From Rhodanobacter spathiphylli B39 (lineage in GTDB: Bacteria > Pseudomonadota > Gammaproteobacteria > Xanthomonadales > Rhodanobacteraceae), in NCBI RefSeq assembly GCF_000264295.1, contig NZ_AJXT01000050.1, positions 26,142-90,141 on the forward strand: 64,000 nt of DNA, read 5' to 3'. Position numbers and translations under genes: made by a program. The notes under the pieces were generated by a model. It did not search any database and had not been told where the DNA came from. It saw only the letters and a list, made by a program, of their open reading frames with translations. This document shows positions 1 through 8,876 of the stretch, piece by piece (positions within the stretch are counted from its first letter, which is position 1; each line of letters begins with the position of its first letter).

Positions 1-499
1 TGGCGTAGGCGACCCGACCGGACGAATCGGTCAGCACCAGGGCCACCGGGGTGTTCTGCACCACCGTGTCCAGCAGCAATTCGCGCTGCACCAGGTGCTG
101 GCGCTGCTCGCGCAGCGTCTGTCCCAACGCGTTGTGCATGCGGATCAGCTCACCGAGTTCGTCGCGCCGATCGATCGCGATGGAGAAGCTGAAGTCGCCG
201 TCGCGATAACTGGCCACCGCGCCTTCCAGCGCGCGCAGCAGGCGGCTGACCGGCGCCATCACCCGACCGGCCAGCCAGAACGCCAGTGGCAACAGCACGA
301 TCGCGCTGGCCAGCAGGCCGCCATAGATGCCCAGCTGCATCGGCGCGCGGATGGACAAGGCCAGGTCCTTGCGCATCCACACCAGCAGTTGTGGCAGCGG
401 CCACTGGGTCACGCCCGCGTAGATCGCGGCGCCGGCGAAGGCGGCTACCGCCAGCAGCAGGGTCAGCCGACCGCGCAGCGAATTCAGGCGACGCCACAT
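1..499 (-). CDS. sensor histidine kinase, N-terminal part (cut by window start)
   Basis: The visible 166 residues contain two hydrophobic segments (about residues 10-28 and 52-75) around a short periplasmic loop. A HAMP-like linker follows (GRVMAPVSRLLRALEG onward), then the start of a PAS-like segment (LLLDTVVQNTPVALVLTD). This is the layout of a membrane sensor kinase. The catalytic HisKA/HATPase part would lie beyond the window, so kinase activity is inferred. It is the third gene after the sigma-54 response regulator on the same strand and is its probable partner. The start ATG at 497-499 is preceded by GAGGAGAACGGCC on the coding strand, a good ribosome-binding site. Confidence 0.75.
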   Translation of the reverse strand, partial: MWRRLNSLRGRLTLLLAVAAFAGAAIYAGVTQWPLPQLLVWMRKDLALSIRAPMQLGIYGGLLASAIVLLPLAFWLAGRVMAPVSRLLRALEGAVASYRDGDFSFSIAIDRRDELGELIRMHNALGQTLREQRQHLVQRELLLDTVVQNTPVALVLTDSSGRVAYA

Positions 500-530
500 C
501 GGCCGTTCTCCTCGCGGGGAAAGCGCCCGA

Positions 531-860
531 TCAATGGCACCTGGCGTCGCGGGGAGTCATCGCGCAGTCCAGCGGCGGGCGTCCGCCCAGCCAGGCGCGC
601 TCGGTGCCGAGCACCGCGTCGCGATCCATCGGCCGCGGCGGCGCCTTGTTCCACGCCTCGCCATCGTGACCGTCGCTGAAGCGGAACGGGCTGCTGTTGC
701 CGTCGCCCGGCACCGCCAGCGAGCCGGCTCGATAGTCCGGCGAACTGCTGCTGGGCGCAGGCAGCAGGCTGAGGTCGGTGCGCAGCGTGGGTGGCGTCTG
801 CGCCATCGCCGCCCCGCCGATCAGCGCGGCCGACAAGAATGTGATCAGGCGATATCGCAT
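531..860 (-). CDS. small secreted protein of unknown function
   Basis: This 109-residue protein starts with a clear signal peptide (MRYRLITFLSAALIGGAAMA, cleavage probably after AMA before QTPP). The mature part is low in hydrophobicity, rich in Pro, Asp and Arg, and ends in a Cys-containing tail (PPLDCAMTPRDARCH). I do not recognise a family. It lies between the sigma-54 response regulator and the sensor kinase genes on the same strand, 31 nt before the kinase. It could be a periplasmic accessory of the kinase, but this is only inferred from position. Confidence 0.7.
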   Translation of the reverse strand: MRYRLITFLSAALIGGAAMAQTPPTLRTDLSLLPAPSSSSPDYRAGSLAVPGDGNSSPFRFSDGHDGEAWNKAPPRPMDRDAVLGTERAWLGGRPPLDCAMTPRDARCH

Positions 861-952
861 GACGTTCCCCCAACTGGATACCGATCGCCATCTTTCTACG
901 CCTTCTGGTCAAGAGCAAGCATGCCGATCACGGAACAACGCTCGGAGTCGGT

Positions 953-981
953 GAAGAAAACCACTTCCCGTGGTTTTCTTC
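953..981 (-). terminator. terminator-like hairpin after the response regulator gene
   Basis: There is a perfect 12-bp inverted repeat, GAAGAAAACCAC, a 5-nt loop, then GTGGTTTTCTTC. Read on the minus strand, an A-tract precedes a short CCAC/GTGG core that is followed by TTTTCTTC, as in an intrinsic terminator. It begins 15 nt after the regulator stop codon. It would separate the activator transcript from the small secreted protein and kinase genes, at least partly. Confidence 0.6.
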
Positions 982-995
982 CATCGCGCGTCCGC

Positions 996-2342
996 TCAGG
1001 CCGTGGTCGCCAGGCCGTAGCGCTCCATGCGCCGATACAGCGCCTGGCGCGACAGGCCCAGGTTCTGCGCGGCGCGACTGACCACGCCGCCGGCCTTGTG
1101 CAGGGCCGCCTCCACCGTCTCGCGGCTGGGCTCGTCGAGATTGCGCGCGGCCGCGGCGGTCACGTGCTGCGGCAGGTTGAGTAGTTCCGGCGTGATCAGG
1201 TTGCCACCGGCCAGCAGGGCGGCGCGCTCGATCGCGTTCTTCAGTTCGCGCACGTTGCCCGGCCACGGATAGCCCAGCAAGGCGTCACGCGCCGCTTCGC
1301 CCAGTTCGGCGCGGCCGTCCAGGAAGAATTCGGCCAGCGGCAGGATGTCGTCGTTGCGCTCGGCCAGCGGCGGCAGGTTCACCTCGATCACGTTGAGCCG
1401 GTAGTACAGATCCTCGCGGAAGGTGCCGGCCTGGATCATCGCCTTGAGATCGGCATTGGTCGCCGACAGCACGCGCACCTTCGCCTGCCGCGTCCTGCCC
1501 GAGCCGAGCCGCTCGAACTGGCCGGTCTCCAGCACGCGCAGCAGTTTCATCTGGCCCGGCAGCGGCAGGTTGCCGATCTCGTCGAGGAACAGGGTGCCGC
1601 CATCGGCCAGTTCGAAACGCCCTTCGCGCGCCTTGTTGGCGCCGGTGTACGCGCCGGCCTCGGCGCCGAACAGCTCGGCCTCGATCAGCTCGCCCGGCAA
1701 CGCGCCGCAATTCACCGCCACGAACGGCCCGCGCTTCACCGCCGAGTTCGCGTGCATGATCGCCGCGATGCGCTCCTTGCCGGTGCCGTTCGGACCGGTG
1801 ATCAGCACCGACACGTCCGAGCGCGCCACCTGGCAGGCCAGGTCCAGCGTGCGGGCCATCGCCTCGGAGGCGAACACCAGGCTGTCCAGGTCGTATTTCT
1901 TCTGCAGCATCTCGCGTCGCTGGCGCCGCTCGCGGCGGCCCCGGTTCACCTCGCGGGTGGACTCGGACAGTTCCAGCAGGTTCTCTACCGTGGCCAGCAG
2001 CTTGTTGTCGTCCCACGGCTTGGCCAGGTAATCGGCGGCGCCGGCCTTGACCAGTTCCACCGCGGTTTCCAGGTGCGTCCACGCGGTCAGCAGGATCACC
2101 GGCAAGTCGGAATGCTGCTCGCGAATCGCACGGAACAGCTCCACGCCCTCCTCGCCCGAGGTGGTGTCGGCGGTGAAGTTCATGTCCTGGATCACCACGT
2201 CGACCGCTTCGCGCTGCAGCAGCGCCAGCCCCTCGTCCGGGGTCAGCGCCACCAGCGCGCGGATCTCGTGCAACGACAACGCCAGCGACAGCGCCTCGCC
2301 CACGGCCGGGTTGTCGTCGATGATCAGTACGGTACGTGTCAT
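996..2342 (-). CDS. NtrC-family sigma-54-dependent response regulator
   Basis: A 448-residue transcriptional activator. Receiver domain at residues 1-120 (VLIIDDNPAVGEAL acidic pocket, phospho-acceptor Asp in VIQDMNF, Lys in LAKPWDD). AAA+ domain at about 150-380, with Walker A GPNGTGKER, a sigma-54 contact loop reading GAYTGA instead of the usual GAFTGA, and Walker B GGTLFLDEIG. A Fis-type helix-turn-helix closes the protein (AAQNLGLSRQALYRRMERYG). It probably activates the sigma-54 promoter upstream of the HlyD gene at the far end of the array. Start: the ATG at 2342 follows a purine run (AGAAAAAAG). An ATG five codons upstream (2357) lacks a ribosome-binding site. Confidence 0.93.
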   Translation of the reverse strand: MTRTVLIIDDNPAVGEALSLALSLHEIRALVALTPDEGLALLQREAVDVVIQDMNFTADTTSGEEGVELFRAIREQHSDLPVILLTAWTHLETAVELVKAGAADYLAKPWDDNKLLATVENLLELSESTREVNRGRRERRQRREMLQKKYDLDSLVFASEAMARTLDLACQVARSDVSVLITGPNGTGKERIAAIMHANSAVKRGPFVAVNCGALPGELIEAELFGAEAGAYTGANKAREGRFELADGGTLFLDEIGNLPLPGQMKLLRVLETGQFERLGSGRTRQAKVRVLSATNADLKAMIQAGTFREDLYYRLNVIEVNLPPLAERNDDILPLAEFFLDGRAELGEAARDALLGYPWPGNVRELKNAIERAALLAGGNLITPELLNLPQHVTAAAARNLDEPSRETVEAALHKAGGVVSRAAQNLGLSRQALYRRMERYGLATTA

Positions 2343-2392
2343 CTTTTTTCTGCACATGCGGACATGGATGCCGCTCCAGCGATAAAGGTTGC

Positions 2393-2408
2393 CATGACCA
2401 TGGTCATG
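2393..2408. promoter_or_regulatory. 16-bp perfect palindrome upstream of the activator gene
   Basis: CATGACCATGGTCATG is a perfect palindrome in the 85-nt gap between the last permease gene and the response regulator gene, about 50 nt before the regulator start. It could be an operator for separate control of the regulator. It could also be chance, since no second copy was seen. Confidence 0.3.
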
Positions 2409-2427
2409 CGTACACCCGGGACCGGCT

Positions 2428-3663
2428 TCATGCCGACCGGGTCGCCACCACCGGCGGCACCGCGGCGGCGCGACGCGCAGGCGCCAGCACCGCCAGCTGA
2501 CCCAGCACCAGCATCAGCGCCGCGCCGAACGGCAGGTAGATCCACGGCAGACGCGACAACTCGTAGTGGCGCATCAGCCACAGGTTCACCGCATAGGCCA
2601 GCAGCATGCCGAGCACGATGCCGGCACCCACCACCAGCAGGTTCTCGATCTGCACTTGGCGCAGGATGTCGACGCGGCGCGCGCCCAGTGCGCGGCGGAT
2701 GCCGATCTGCCGCGTGCGCTGCTGCACCCAGTAGCCGGTCAGCCCCATGATGCCCACCAGGGCCACGATCAGCACCACCAGGCTGACCCCGGACAGCAGC
2801 CACACCGCCGCCTTCGACTTGGCCAGCATGTTCGCGCGCATGTCGGCGTACATCTGGTAGGTGGGCTCGAAGCCCTGGATCATCTCCACGCCCAGCTCGC
2901 GCGTGATGGTGGCCTTGACGGCCTGGCGCACGCGCTCGGCATCGCCTTCCACCCCCGCCCGCACGGCGAACACCGGCATCGGCCACTGCCCGGGCACGCC
3001 GGGGAAAAGCATGCTGTAGTCGATGTTGCTGCGGTTGTCCTGCTCCAGCTTGTTGCGCATCAGGTGCTCGACCACGCCGACCACGGTGCGCCGCGCCGCA
3101 TCCGCGTCCCGGCCGATCCGCACCACCTTGCCCAGGGCATGGCCATCGGGAAACAGGTGGTCGGCGAGAGCCTGCGTGATGATCGCCGGGCCACTCTGGT
3201 TGATGCCGATGTCGCGGTAGTCGATGCCCTGCTCGGTCGCGCTGAAATCGCGGCCGGCGACCAGCTGCAGGTCCAGTGCCTCGCGCAGGTGATCGCCGAT
3301 GTAGACCGCCGCATCGGCCTGGATGCCGGTCCCCTCGCCGATCACGTCACCGTTCATCTGGGCACTGGTCTCCATCGGCAGCGAACCGGCCAGGCCCACC
3401 GCGGCGACGCCGGGAATGGCTCGCAGCGACGCCTGCACCTCGCGCAGCCGGCTCGGCGGCCACGGCTTGCCGCGCGAGGCGATGTTCCACGCCACGACCA
3501 GCTTGTCCGGCTGGCCGATGCCGTCCGGCGCCAGGATCGGCACCAGTCGCTGCTGCAGCAGGAACAGCGCATTGCAGGCGATCGCGCAGGCCAGCGCCAC
3601 CTGCAGCAGCACCAGCAGCGGCATCAGGCGATGGCGAAAGAGCGGTTGGATGATGTGTCGCAT
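2428..3663 (-). CDS. FtsX/MacB-like permease, pair 6 B-type
   Basis: A 411-residue ABC permease subunit with one N-terminal membrane helix (about residues 13-35), a large periplasmic MacB-PCD-like domain, and three C-terminal helices. The FtsX block is marked by RQIGIRRALGARRVDILRQV just before the last two helices. B-type members of this array share the start pattern ..PxLxxLRxHKL and the end VPPVVATRS. This is the last permease of the array. It follows its A-type partner by 15 nt and ends 85 nt before the regulator. No ATPase domain is present, so it depends on the shared ATPase encoded upstream. Confidence 0.85.
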   Translation of the reverse strand: MRHIIQPLFRHRLMPLLVLLQVALACAIACNALFLLQQRLVPILAPDGIGQPDKLVVAWNIASRGKPWPPSRLREVQASLRAIPGVAAVGLAGSLPMETSAQMNGDVIGEGTGIQADAAVYIGDHLREALDLQLVAGRDFSATEQGIDYRDIGINQSGPAIITQALADHLFPDGHALGKVVRIGRDADAARRTVVGVVEHLMRNKLEQDNRSNIDYSMLFPGVPGQWPMPVFAVRAGVEGDAERVRQAVKATITRELGVEMIQGFEPTYQMYADMRANMLAKSKAAVWLLSGVSLVVLIVALVGIMGLTGYWVQQRTRQIGIRRALGARRVDILRQVQIENLLVVGAGIVLGMLLAYAVNLWLMRHYELSRLPWIYLPFGAALMLVLGQLAVLAPARRAAAVPPVVATRSA

Positions 3664-3678
3664 GATGATCGCGTTCCC

Positions 3679-4998
3679 CTAGCCCAGCTTGATCTGCATG
3701 GCCGGCGGCTGGCGGCACACGCGCCAGGCCGGCAGGATGCCCACCACCAGGCCGACGACCAGCGACAACAGCAGCAGCGCGGCGAATGCCGAAACACTGA
3801 AGTGCGCCGCGTCGGCATAGGCCACCGGCTGCATGCGCACGATCCACAACCCCAGCCAGGTCAGCGGCAAGGCCAGCGCGCCGCCGATCAGGCCGAGCAC
3901 GCCGGTCTCGACCAGGTGTTGCGCGAACACGTCGCGCCGCGACGCGCCCAGCGCACGGCGAATCGTCACGTCCGCCTGCCGGCGCAGGAAGCGCGCCGCC
4001 AGCAGGCCGGCCACGTTGACCAGGCACAGCAGCAGGAAGGCGCCGGCCAGCGCCAGGTTGAGGCCGACATCGTCGGGCACCACGTGGTTCATGCTCATCC
4101 ACGACGGCACGCCGTACAGCGCGACCTGCGGCGGATACACGAAGCGCCCGGCCGCATGCTGCGCATCGGCGTAGCCCGCGACGAACCGGTCATACGCAGC
4201 CACCGTCGCCGGCGTATCCAGCGCCACCCACACCTCCAGCCAGCGGCACTTGTCCACCTCGGCCGACTGGAAGCTGACGACCGCCGCGCCCTTGCCGCAT
4301 TCCCCCGCGGTCAGCGGCCCCACGCCCGCGGCCAGCGCCGCCTGCGCCGGCACGAAGAACTGTTCCGGCTGGCCCAGCACGTTGCCCTGGTTGCGCTGCA
4401 CGTCGAGGAATTGCGTGCGCGGCTTCCACGGCGCGCTGACCCCTACCACGCGGAAACTGCCGCTGCCCAGCGACACGCTGCGGCCCACCGCGTCCTCCGT
4501 GCCGAACAGCTTCTGCGCCAGCTCGCTGTCGATCACCACCACCGGTGCCTGCGCCGCCTGCTCCTCGGCGGTCCACGGCCGGCCATGGCGCAGCGGCACG
4601 CCGAGCATCGCCAGCAGCGGACCGTGGGCCAGCAGTCCCTGCACCTGGTCGGACTGCTTGCCGTCGGGGCGACCGACCAGCGTATAGCTCTGCGCCAGCG
4701 CCACCTGCTGGCGCGCCCGCTGCGCATCGACCAGCGCCTTCGCATCCGTCAGGTTCAGATAGGCATCCGGCTTGTCGTAGTCGTTGTTGTTGGCGTCGAC
4801 CGCTTGGCGGGCATCCATCGTCACCACGTGCAGATACGGACTGATGCCCGGCAACGGCTCGCCGGACAGCGCGCCGAAGATGGTCAGCGCCGTCATGCAC
4901 GAGGCGATCCCGATCGCCATGGTCAGGACCAGCAGCAGAACCATCGACGGCCCCTGCCGGCAACGCCGCCAGGCCAGGTCAAGGTAGTAGCGGAACAT
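3679..4998 (-). CDS. FtsX/MacB-like permease, pair 6 A-type
   Basis: 439 residues with the same 1+3 helix plan. The A-type signature MFRYYLDLAWRRCRQG begins the protein, and the FtsX block reads DVTIRRALGASRRDVFAQH. It is the most divergent A-type: GIASCMTALTIFGALSGEPLPG replaces the usual GIGASMTTLTVLHVLSGDPLPG after helix 1. The product probably forms a heterodimer with the B-type encoded 15 nt downstream. The start is placed at MFRYY (4998) by alignment with the other A-types, although the reading frame runs 7 codons further upstream. Confidence 0.85.
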   Translation of the reverse strand: MFRYYLDLAWRRCRQGPSMVLLLVLTMAIGIASCMTALTIFGALSGEPLPGISPYLHVVTMDARQAVDANNNDYDKPDAYLNLTDAKALVDAQRARQQVALAQSYTLVGRPDGKQSDQVQGLLAHGPLLAMLGVPLRHGRPWTAEEQAAQAPVVVIDSELAQKLFGTEDAVGRSVSLGSGSFRVVGVSAPWKPRTQFLDVQRNQGNVLGQPEQFFVPAQAALAAGVGPLTAGECGKGAAVVSFQSAEVDKCRWLEVWVALDTPATVAAYDRFVAGYADAQHAAGRFVYPPQVALYGVPSWMSMNHVVPDDVGLNLALAGAFLLLCLVNVAGLLAARFLRRQADVTIRRALGASRRDVFAQHLVETGVLGLIGGALALPLTWLGLWIVRMQPVAYADAAHFSVSAFAALLLLSLVVGLVVGILPAWRVCRQPPAMQIKLG

Positions 4999-5059
4999 CA
5001 GCCGATCCCCCGCTTGCAAGGCGCTTGTCGTGGCAGTGCCATCGTGAACAACTCCATGC

Positions 5060-6292
5060 TCATGTCGAACGCGTCGCCACGACGGGCGGCACCGCCGCCG
5101 CGCGCAACGCCGGCCCCAGCACCGCCAGCTGGCCCAGGCCCCACAGCACCAGCGCGCCCATCGGCAGATAGAACAGCGGCAGGCGCGCCAGTTCGTAGTG
5201 CTGCATCAGCTCCGCGTTCAACAGGAAGGCCAGCAGCATGCCCAGCGCGATGCCGACGCCGACGATCAGGAAATTCTCGGTCTGGAAGTAGCGCAGGATG
5301 TCGCCGCGCGTGGCGCCGATGGCACGGCGGATGCCGATGCTGCGCGTGCGCTGCTGCACCCAGAAATTGGCCAGCCCGGTAATGCCCAGCGCGGTGACGA
5401 ACAGCAGGCCCAGGGCCGAAGCCAGCAGCAGGCCGATCATGGTGGTGTCGCGCTGGAAGTAGGCCGCCCGGATCTCCTCGTAGGTCTGCGTGCGGGCGGC
5501 ACTGATCAGCCGGTTCGCGTTGAGCTTCAGCAATTCCGCCGAACCTTCCTGCAGAACCCGCGCCCGATCGCCGGGGGCGGTGCGCAGCACGTAGAGCACG
5601 CCGGAGCCCGGCGGCAGCTGCGGCCAGATCATGCTGTCCTCGTCCACCCCCGGCGAGCGCAGGTTCGGGCGCAGGAACCGGTCGACGATGCCCACGATGC
5701 GAATGTAGTTGTCGCCGTCGTACATGCTCTGGCCCAGCGCCTGCTTGCCCGGATACAGGTGTTGCGCCAGCGCGCGACTGACGATGGCCACCGCGGGCTT
5801 GCCCTGGCTCACGTAGTCTTCCGGCCGGAAGTCGCGTCCCGCGACCAGGTGCAGGCCCAGCGTGCCGACCAGGCCGGGGGTGCCGTCGTAGACGGCAGGT
5901 TGCATGCAACCGCTGCCTTCGATCGTATTGAGCTGCATCGCCCGATCCAGCGCCTGCTTGCTGGGGCAGATGCCGCTGGACGACTCGCTGCGATCCAGCG
6001 GCAGCGAATAGCTGACCGCCACCGCCGACTGCACGCCGCGCACGCCACGCAGGGCAGCCAGGTCCGCGGCATGCCGCGCCTGCGGATTCTCGCCCTCCTC
6101 GATGCTCGCGCTGGGGATCACCGACAGCTCGCTTTCGGCGATCCCGGTCGGCACGCTGATCCGCTGCAGGCGGTTGGCGATCATGAACACCACGTTGCAG
6201 ACGATCGCGCAGGTCAGGGCAGCCTGCAGCACCAGCAGGGTCGCGGTAAGTTTGTGTCGACGCAGGGTCGAGAGTATCGGGCGCAGTTCCAT
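5060..6292 (-). CDS. FtsX/MacB-like permease, pair 5 B-type
   Basis: 410 residues, B-type: an N-terminal helix after MELRPILSTLRRHKL, a periplasmic domain containing three Cys (SSGICPSK, EGSGCMQP, plus one in the first helix), and the FtsX block RSIGIRRAIGATRGDILRYF. It starts 11 nt after the A-type stop, which suggests translational coupling. The upstream reading frame is open into the preceding gene, but only the ATG at 6292 matches the B-type family start. Confidence 0.85.
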   Translation of the reverse strand: MELRPILSTLRRHKLTATLLVLQAALTCAIVCNVVFMIANRLQRISVPTGIAESELSVIPSASIEEGENPQARHAADLAALRGVRGVQSAVAVSYSLPLDRSESSSGICPSKQALDRAMQLNTIEGSGCMQPAVYDGTPGLVGTLGLHLVAGRDFRPEDYVSQGKPAVAIVSRALAQHLYPGKQALGQSMYDGDNYIRIVGIVDRFLRPNLRSPGVDEDSMIWPQLPPGSGVLYVLRTAPGDRARVLQEGSAELLKLNANRLISAARTQTYEEIRAAYFQRDTTMIGLLLASALGLLFVTALGITGLANFWVQQRTRSIGIRRAIGATRGDILRYFQTENFLIVGVGIALGMLLAFLLNAELMQHYELARLPLFYLPMGALVLWGLGQLAVLGPALRAAAVPPVVATRST

Positions 6293-6303
6293 GCTGGATG
6301 TCC

Positions 6304-7617
6304 TCACAAGGCCTTCAGTTGCAGTGCGGGCGGCACGCGACACGCGCGCCATGTCGGCAACAGGCCGGCCAGGAGGCTGGCGGCGACCGCCAGCGCGAAC
6401 GTGCCCAGCAGCATCGACGTGTCCATCTGCGCCAGTTGCGCATAGTCGTCGGGGCGATGGCGCACGCTCCACAGGCCGAGCTGGGCGATCAGCAAGCCGG
6501 ACAGGCCGCCGGCCACGCCGACCATCGCCGACTCGATGCCCAGTTGCAGGAAGATGTCGCGCCGTCGCGCGCCCAGTGCGCGACGCACGCTGATCTCGCC
6601 GCTGCGGCGCAGGAACTTTGCCAGCAGCAAGGCCATGATGTTGACGATGCACACGAACAGGAAGCCCAGCGCCAGCCACAGCTGCAGGCGCACATCCGTG
6701 GGCACCAGGTTGCGGTGCGCCAGCCAGCCCATCAGGCTGTACAGCTTCGCCTCCGTGGGCGGGCGCTGGAAACGGCCCAGCGCCTTCTGCTGGGCAGAAT
6801 AGTCGAGCAGGAACTGGCGATACGCCTGCACCTGTCCGGGGCTTTGCAGTTGCACCCAGAATTGCAGCCAGGACATGTTGGCGCTGGTCATGGAATCAGC
6901 GGCGTCGTCCTTGCCCCAGCCGGATTGATTCCCGTTGGTGGGCAACTTCAGGTCCACCGCGGCGGTCAACGGCAGGAAGAACTGATCCGCATCGCCAAAC
7001 GATTGCGCCGACAGGTCGGCATGGAACATCGGCTGCGGCTGCCAGTCGGCGGTGACGCCGATCACGCGGAAGTCGTGTTCGCCCAGTCGCACGACCTGAC
7101 CGATGCCGCCGCTGTTGCCGAACAGCTTGCGATCCAGCGTCTCGCCGAGCACCACCACATGCGTCCGTGAGGCATCGTCGGCGGCGGACCAGCCCTGTCC
7201 ATGCTCGAACGAGATGCCGAACATCGCGAAGATGTCCGCCGTGGCATAACGCCCATCCACGCGGAACGGACGCACGTCCGCCCGCGCGGGGCGCACCAGC
7301 AGCGAGCCACCGGCCATCGCCGCCTGCCGCGTGGCGAGATGCGCCTCGAGCAGGGCCATCGCATCCGGCCAGGTGAGATTGTCGGTCGGGTCGGGGCCAT
7401 CGCTGCGATGCTTGTAATCCAGCGGCAGCGGGTCGAGGTGCGGCGTGAACAACGTCGCGCTGCGCCCGGGCAGCGGATCGTTGGTCATCACGTGCAGCAC
7501 CGTGATCATCGTCATGCTGGCGCCGATGCCCAGGCCGATCGCCAGCACCATCAACGCGGTAAGCACCTTGTTGCGCTTCAGGCTGCGCAGTGCCAGATCC
7601 AGGTAGTAGCCGAACAT
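6304..7617 (-). CDS. FtsX/MacB-like permease, pair 5 A-type
   Basis: 437 residues starting MFGYYLDLALRSLKRNKVL, with the first helix carrying GIGASMTMITVLHVMTNDPLPG. The periplasmic MacB-PCD-like domain is followed by three helices and the block GEISVRRALGARRRDIFLQL. It is the first permease after the hydrolase gene (58-nt gap), so pair 5 may be read from its own start as well as by read-through. The start was chosen by alignment with the other A-types. Confidence 0.85.
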   Translation of the reverse strand: MFGYYLDLALRSLKRNKVLTALMVLAIGLGIGASMTMITVLHVMTNDPLPGRSATLFTPHLDPLPLDYKHRSDGPDPTDNLTWPDAMALLEAHLATRQAAMAGGSLLVRPARADVRPFRVDGRYATADIFAMFGISFEHGQGWSAADDASRTHVVVLGETLDRKLFGNSGGIGQVVRLGEHDFRVIGVTADWQPQPMFHADLSAQSFGDADQFFLPLTAAVDLKLPTNGNQSGWGKDDAADSMTSANMSWLQFWVQLQSPGQVQAYRQFLLDYSAQQKALGRFQRPPTEAKLYSLMGWLAHRNLVPTDVRLQLWLALGFLFVCIVNIMALLLAKFLRRSGEISVRRALGARRRDIFLQLGIESAMVGVAGGLSGLLIAQLGLWSVRHRPDDYAQLAQMDTSMLLGTFALAVAASLLAGLLPTWRACRVPPALQLKAL

Positions 7618-7675
7618 TCCCTTCCCTCGAGTTTCCCCACCCATGCCGACCGGCATGGGTGCCGTGCGTATCGCC

Positions 7676-8869
7676 TCAATCTCCGCGGGTGACCTCCGCC
7701 GGCGCCGCGTCGCCGAGCTTCTGCGCCAATGGCAGCGCATCCGTCACCAGGTGCATCAGGAAGCGGCCCGGCTGCTCCTGCATCACCATGTGCGCCGAGT
7801 CGGCAAACAGCACCATGTGTTTAGACGGTGCGTGGATGCGCCCGAACCATTGCTCGGCCAGTTCGTGCGAGGTGGTGTAGTCGTGCTGCCCGACGAACAG
7901 GATCACCGGGCAACCGAAGTCCGTCATGTCATCGAGATCCACGTCGAGCAGCGGCTGCAACAGGTGGTTGAGCGTGTACACGCTGCCCTTGCCGATCGCG
8001 TCGAGTCCGGCTTGGTCGTAGTCGGGCGAGAGACCCTCGGCATCGGCCTCATAGGAGAAGTCCTTGCGGCCATGAGTGAGGCCGCCGTAGTAGGTCTCCC
8101 ACTTGCTGCGCGTGCCGATGCGCTGCAGCGTCATCGGCACCGTGCCCGGGTAGGGCATCAGCGCCTCCAGCTCGCGCACGGCCTGCGGGTTGTGGTCGGC
8201 CTTTGCCGCACGCAGGGCGAAGGCGAAGCCGATCTCCTCGTTCCTGCGCACGTTCACCACCTGGCCCACGCCGATATAGGCATGGAACCAGTCCGGATGC
8301 TGCCGGGCCAGCCGCGTGCCCAGCACCGTGCCCCAGGAATGACCGAGCAGGAAGATCTTCCGCTTGCCGTAATGCTGGCGCAGGTACTGCACGACCTGCG
8401 CCGCATCGTCGGTCATGCCTTCGATGGTCATGCCCGGCGACATCTGCTGCTCGGTGTTGGCAGCGTAGGTCTTGCCCGCACCGCGCTGGTCCCATTGCAC
8501 GACGGTGAAGAAGTCCTCCCACGGCGACTGGAAGGTGTAGCTGGCCGGCATCGTCACCGCGGCGGGGCCACCGTGGAGGAACAGCAGGATCGGATTGCGC
8601 CGGTCGCGTCCGCGGATCGACAGCCACTGGTCGATGCCGCCGATGCGCAGCTTGATGCGTTCGTCCACCCCGTTCGGCGAGACGATCCTGCGGGTGTTGC
8701 CGATGATGCGGCTGACTTCGGCGCGCGAAATCATCTCCGCTGCAGCGCCGGAGGACGCGACAGGTGCGGCGGACGAGGCGGCCGTCGCCTGGACGGCCGA
8801 TGCATCGCGCCACGGCGCGCCCAGCGCGGCCATCGCCAGGAGCAGGAATGCGGTACGGAACATGCTCAT
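7676..8869 (-). CDS. secreted alpha/beta hydrolase, prolyl-iminopeptidase (S33)-like
   Basis: 397 residues with a signal peptide (MSMFRTAFLLLAMAALGAPW...). An HGGP oxyanion motif is typical of the prolyl iminopeptidase branch (LFLHGGPAAV). The nucleophile elbow is GHSWGT, with a probable acid in FVGQHDYTTSH and the His in DSAHMVMQEQPG. Members of this family remove N-terminal Pro or hydrolyse small esters and amides. Its place inside the permease array, between pairs 4 and 5, suggests that it processes or degrades a peptide handled by the transporter; this is inference. The start ATG at 8869 has GGAG five to six nt upstream. Confidence 0.85.
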   Translation of the reverse strand: MSMFRTAFLLLAMAALGAPWRDASAVQATAASSAAPVASSGAAAEMISRAEVSRIIGNTRRIVSPNGVDERIKLRIGGIDQWLSIRGRDRRNPILLFLHGGPAAVTMPASYTFQSPWEDFFTVVQWDQRGAGKTYAANTEQQMSPGMTIEGMTDDAAQVVQYLRQHYGKRKIFLLGHSWGTVLGTRLARQHPDWFHAYIGVGQVVNVRRNEEIGFAFALRAAKADHNPQAVRELEALMPYPGTVPMTLQRIGTRSKWETYYGGLTHGRKDFSYEADAEGLSPDYDQAGLDAIGKGSVYTLNHLLQPLLDVDLDDMTDFGCPVILFVGQHDYTTSHELAEQWFGRIHAPSKHMVLFADSAHMVMQEQPGRFLMHLVTDALPLAQKLGDAAPAEVTRGD

Positions 8870-8876
8870 CGAAACT

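Noticed and set aside
2566..5382. 938-codon plus-strand open frame across two permease genes
   Set aside because: It spans two clear FtsX genes and their gap on the other strand; the translation is His/Gln/Arg-rich and non-globular.
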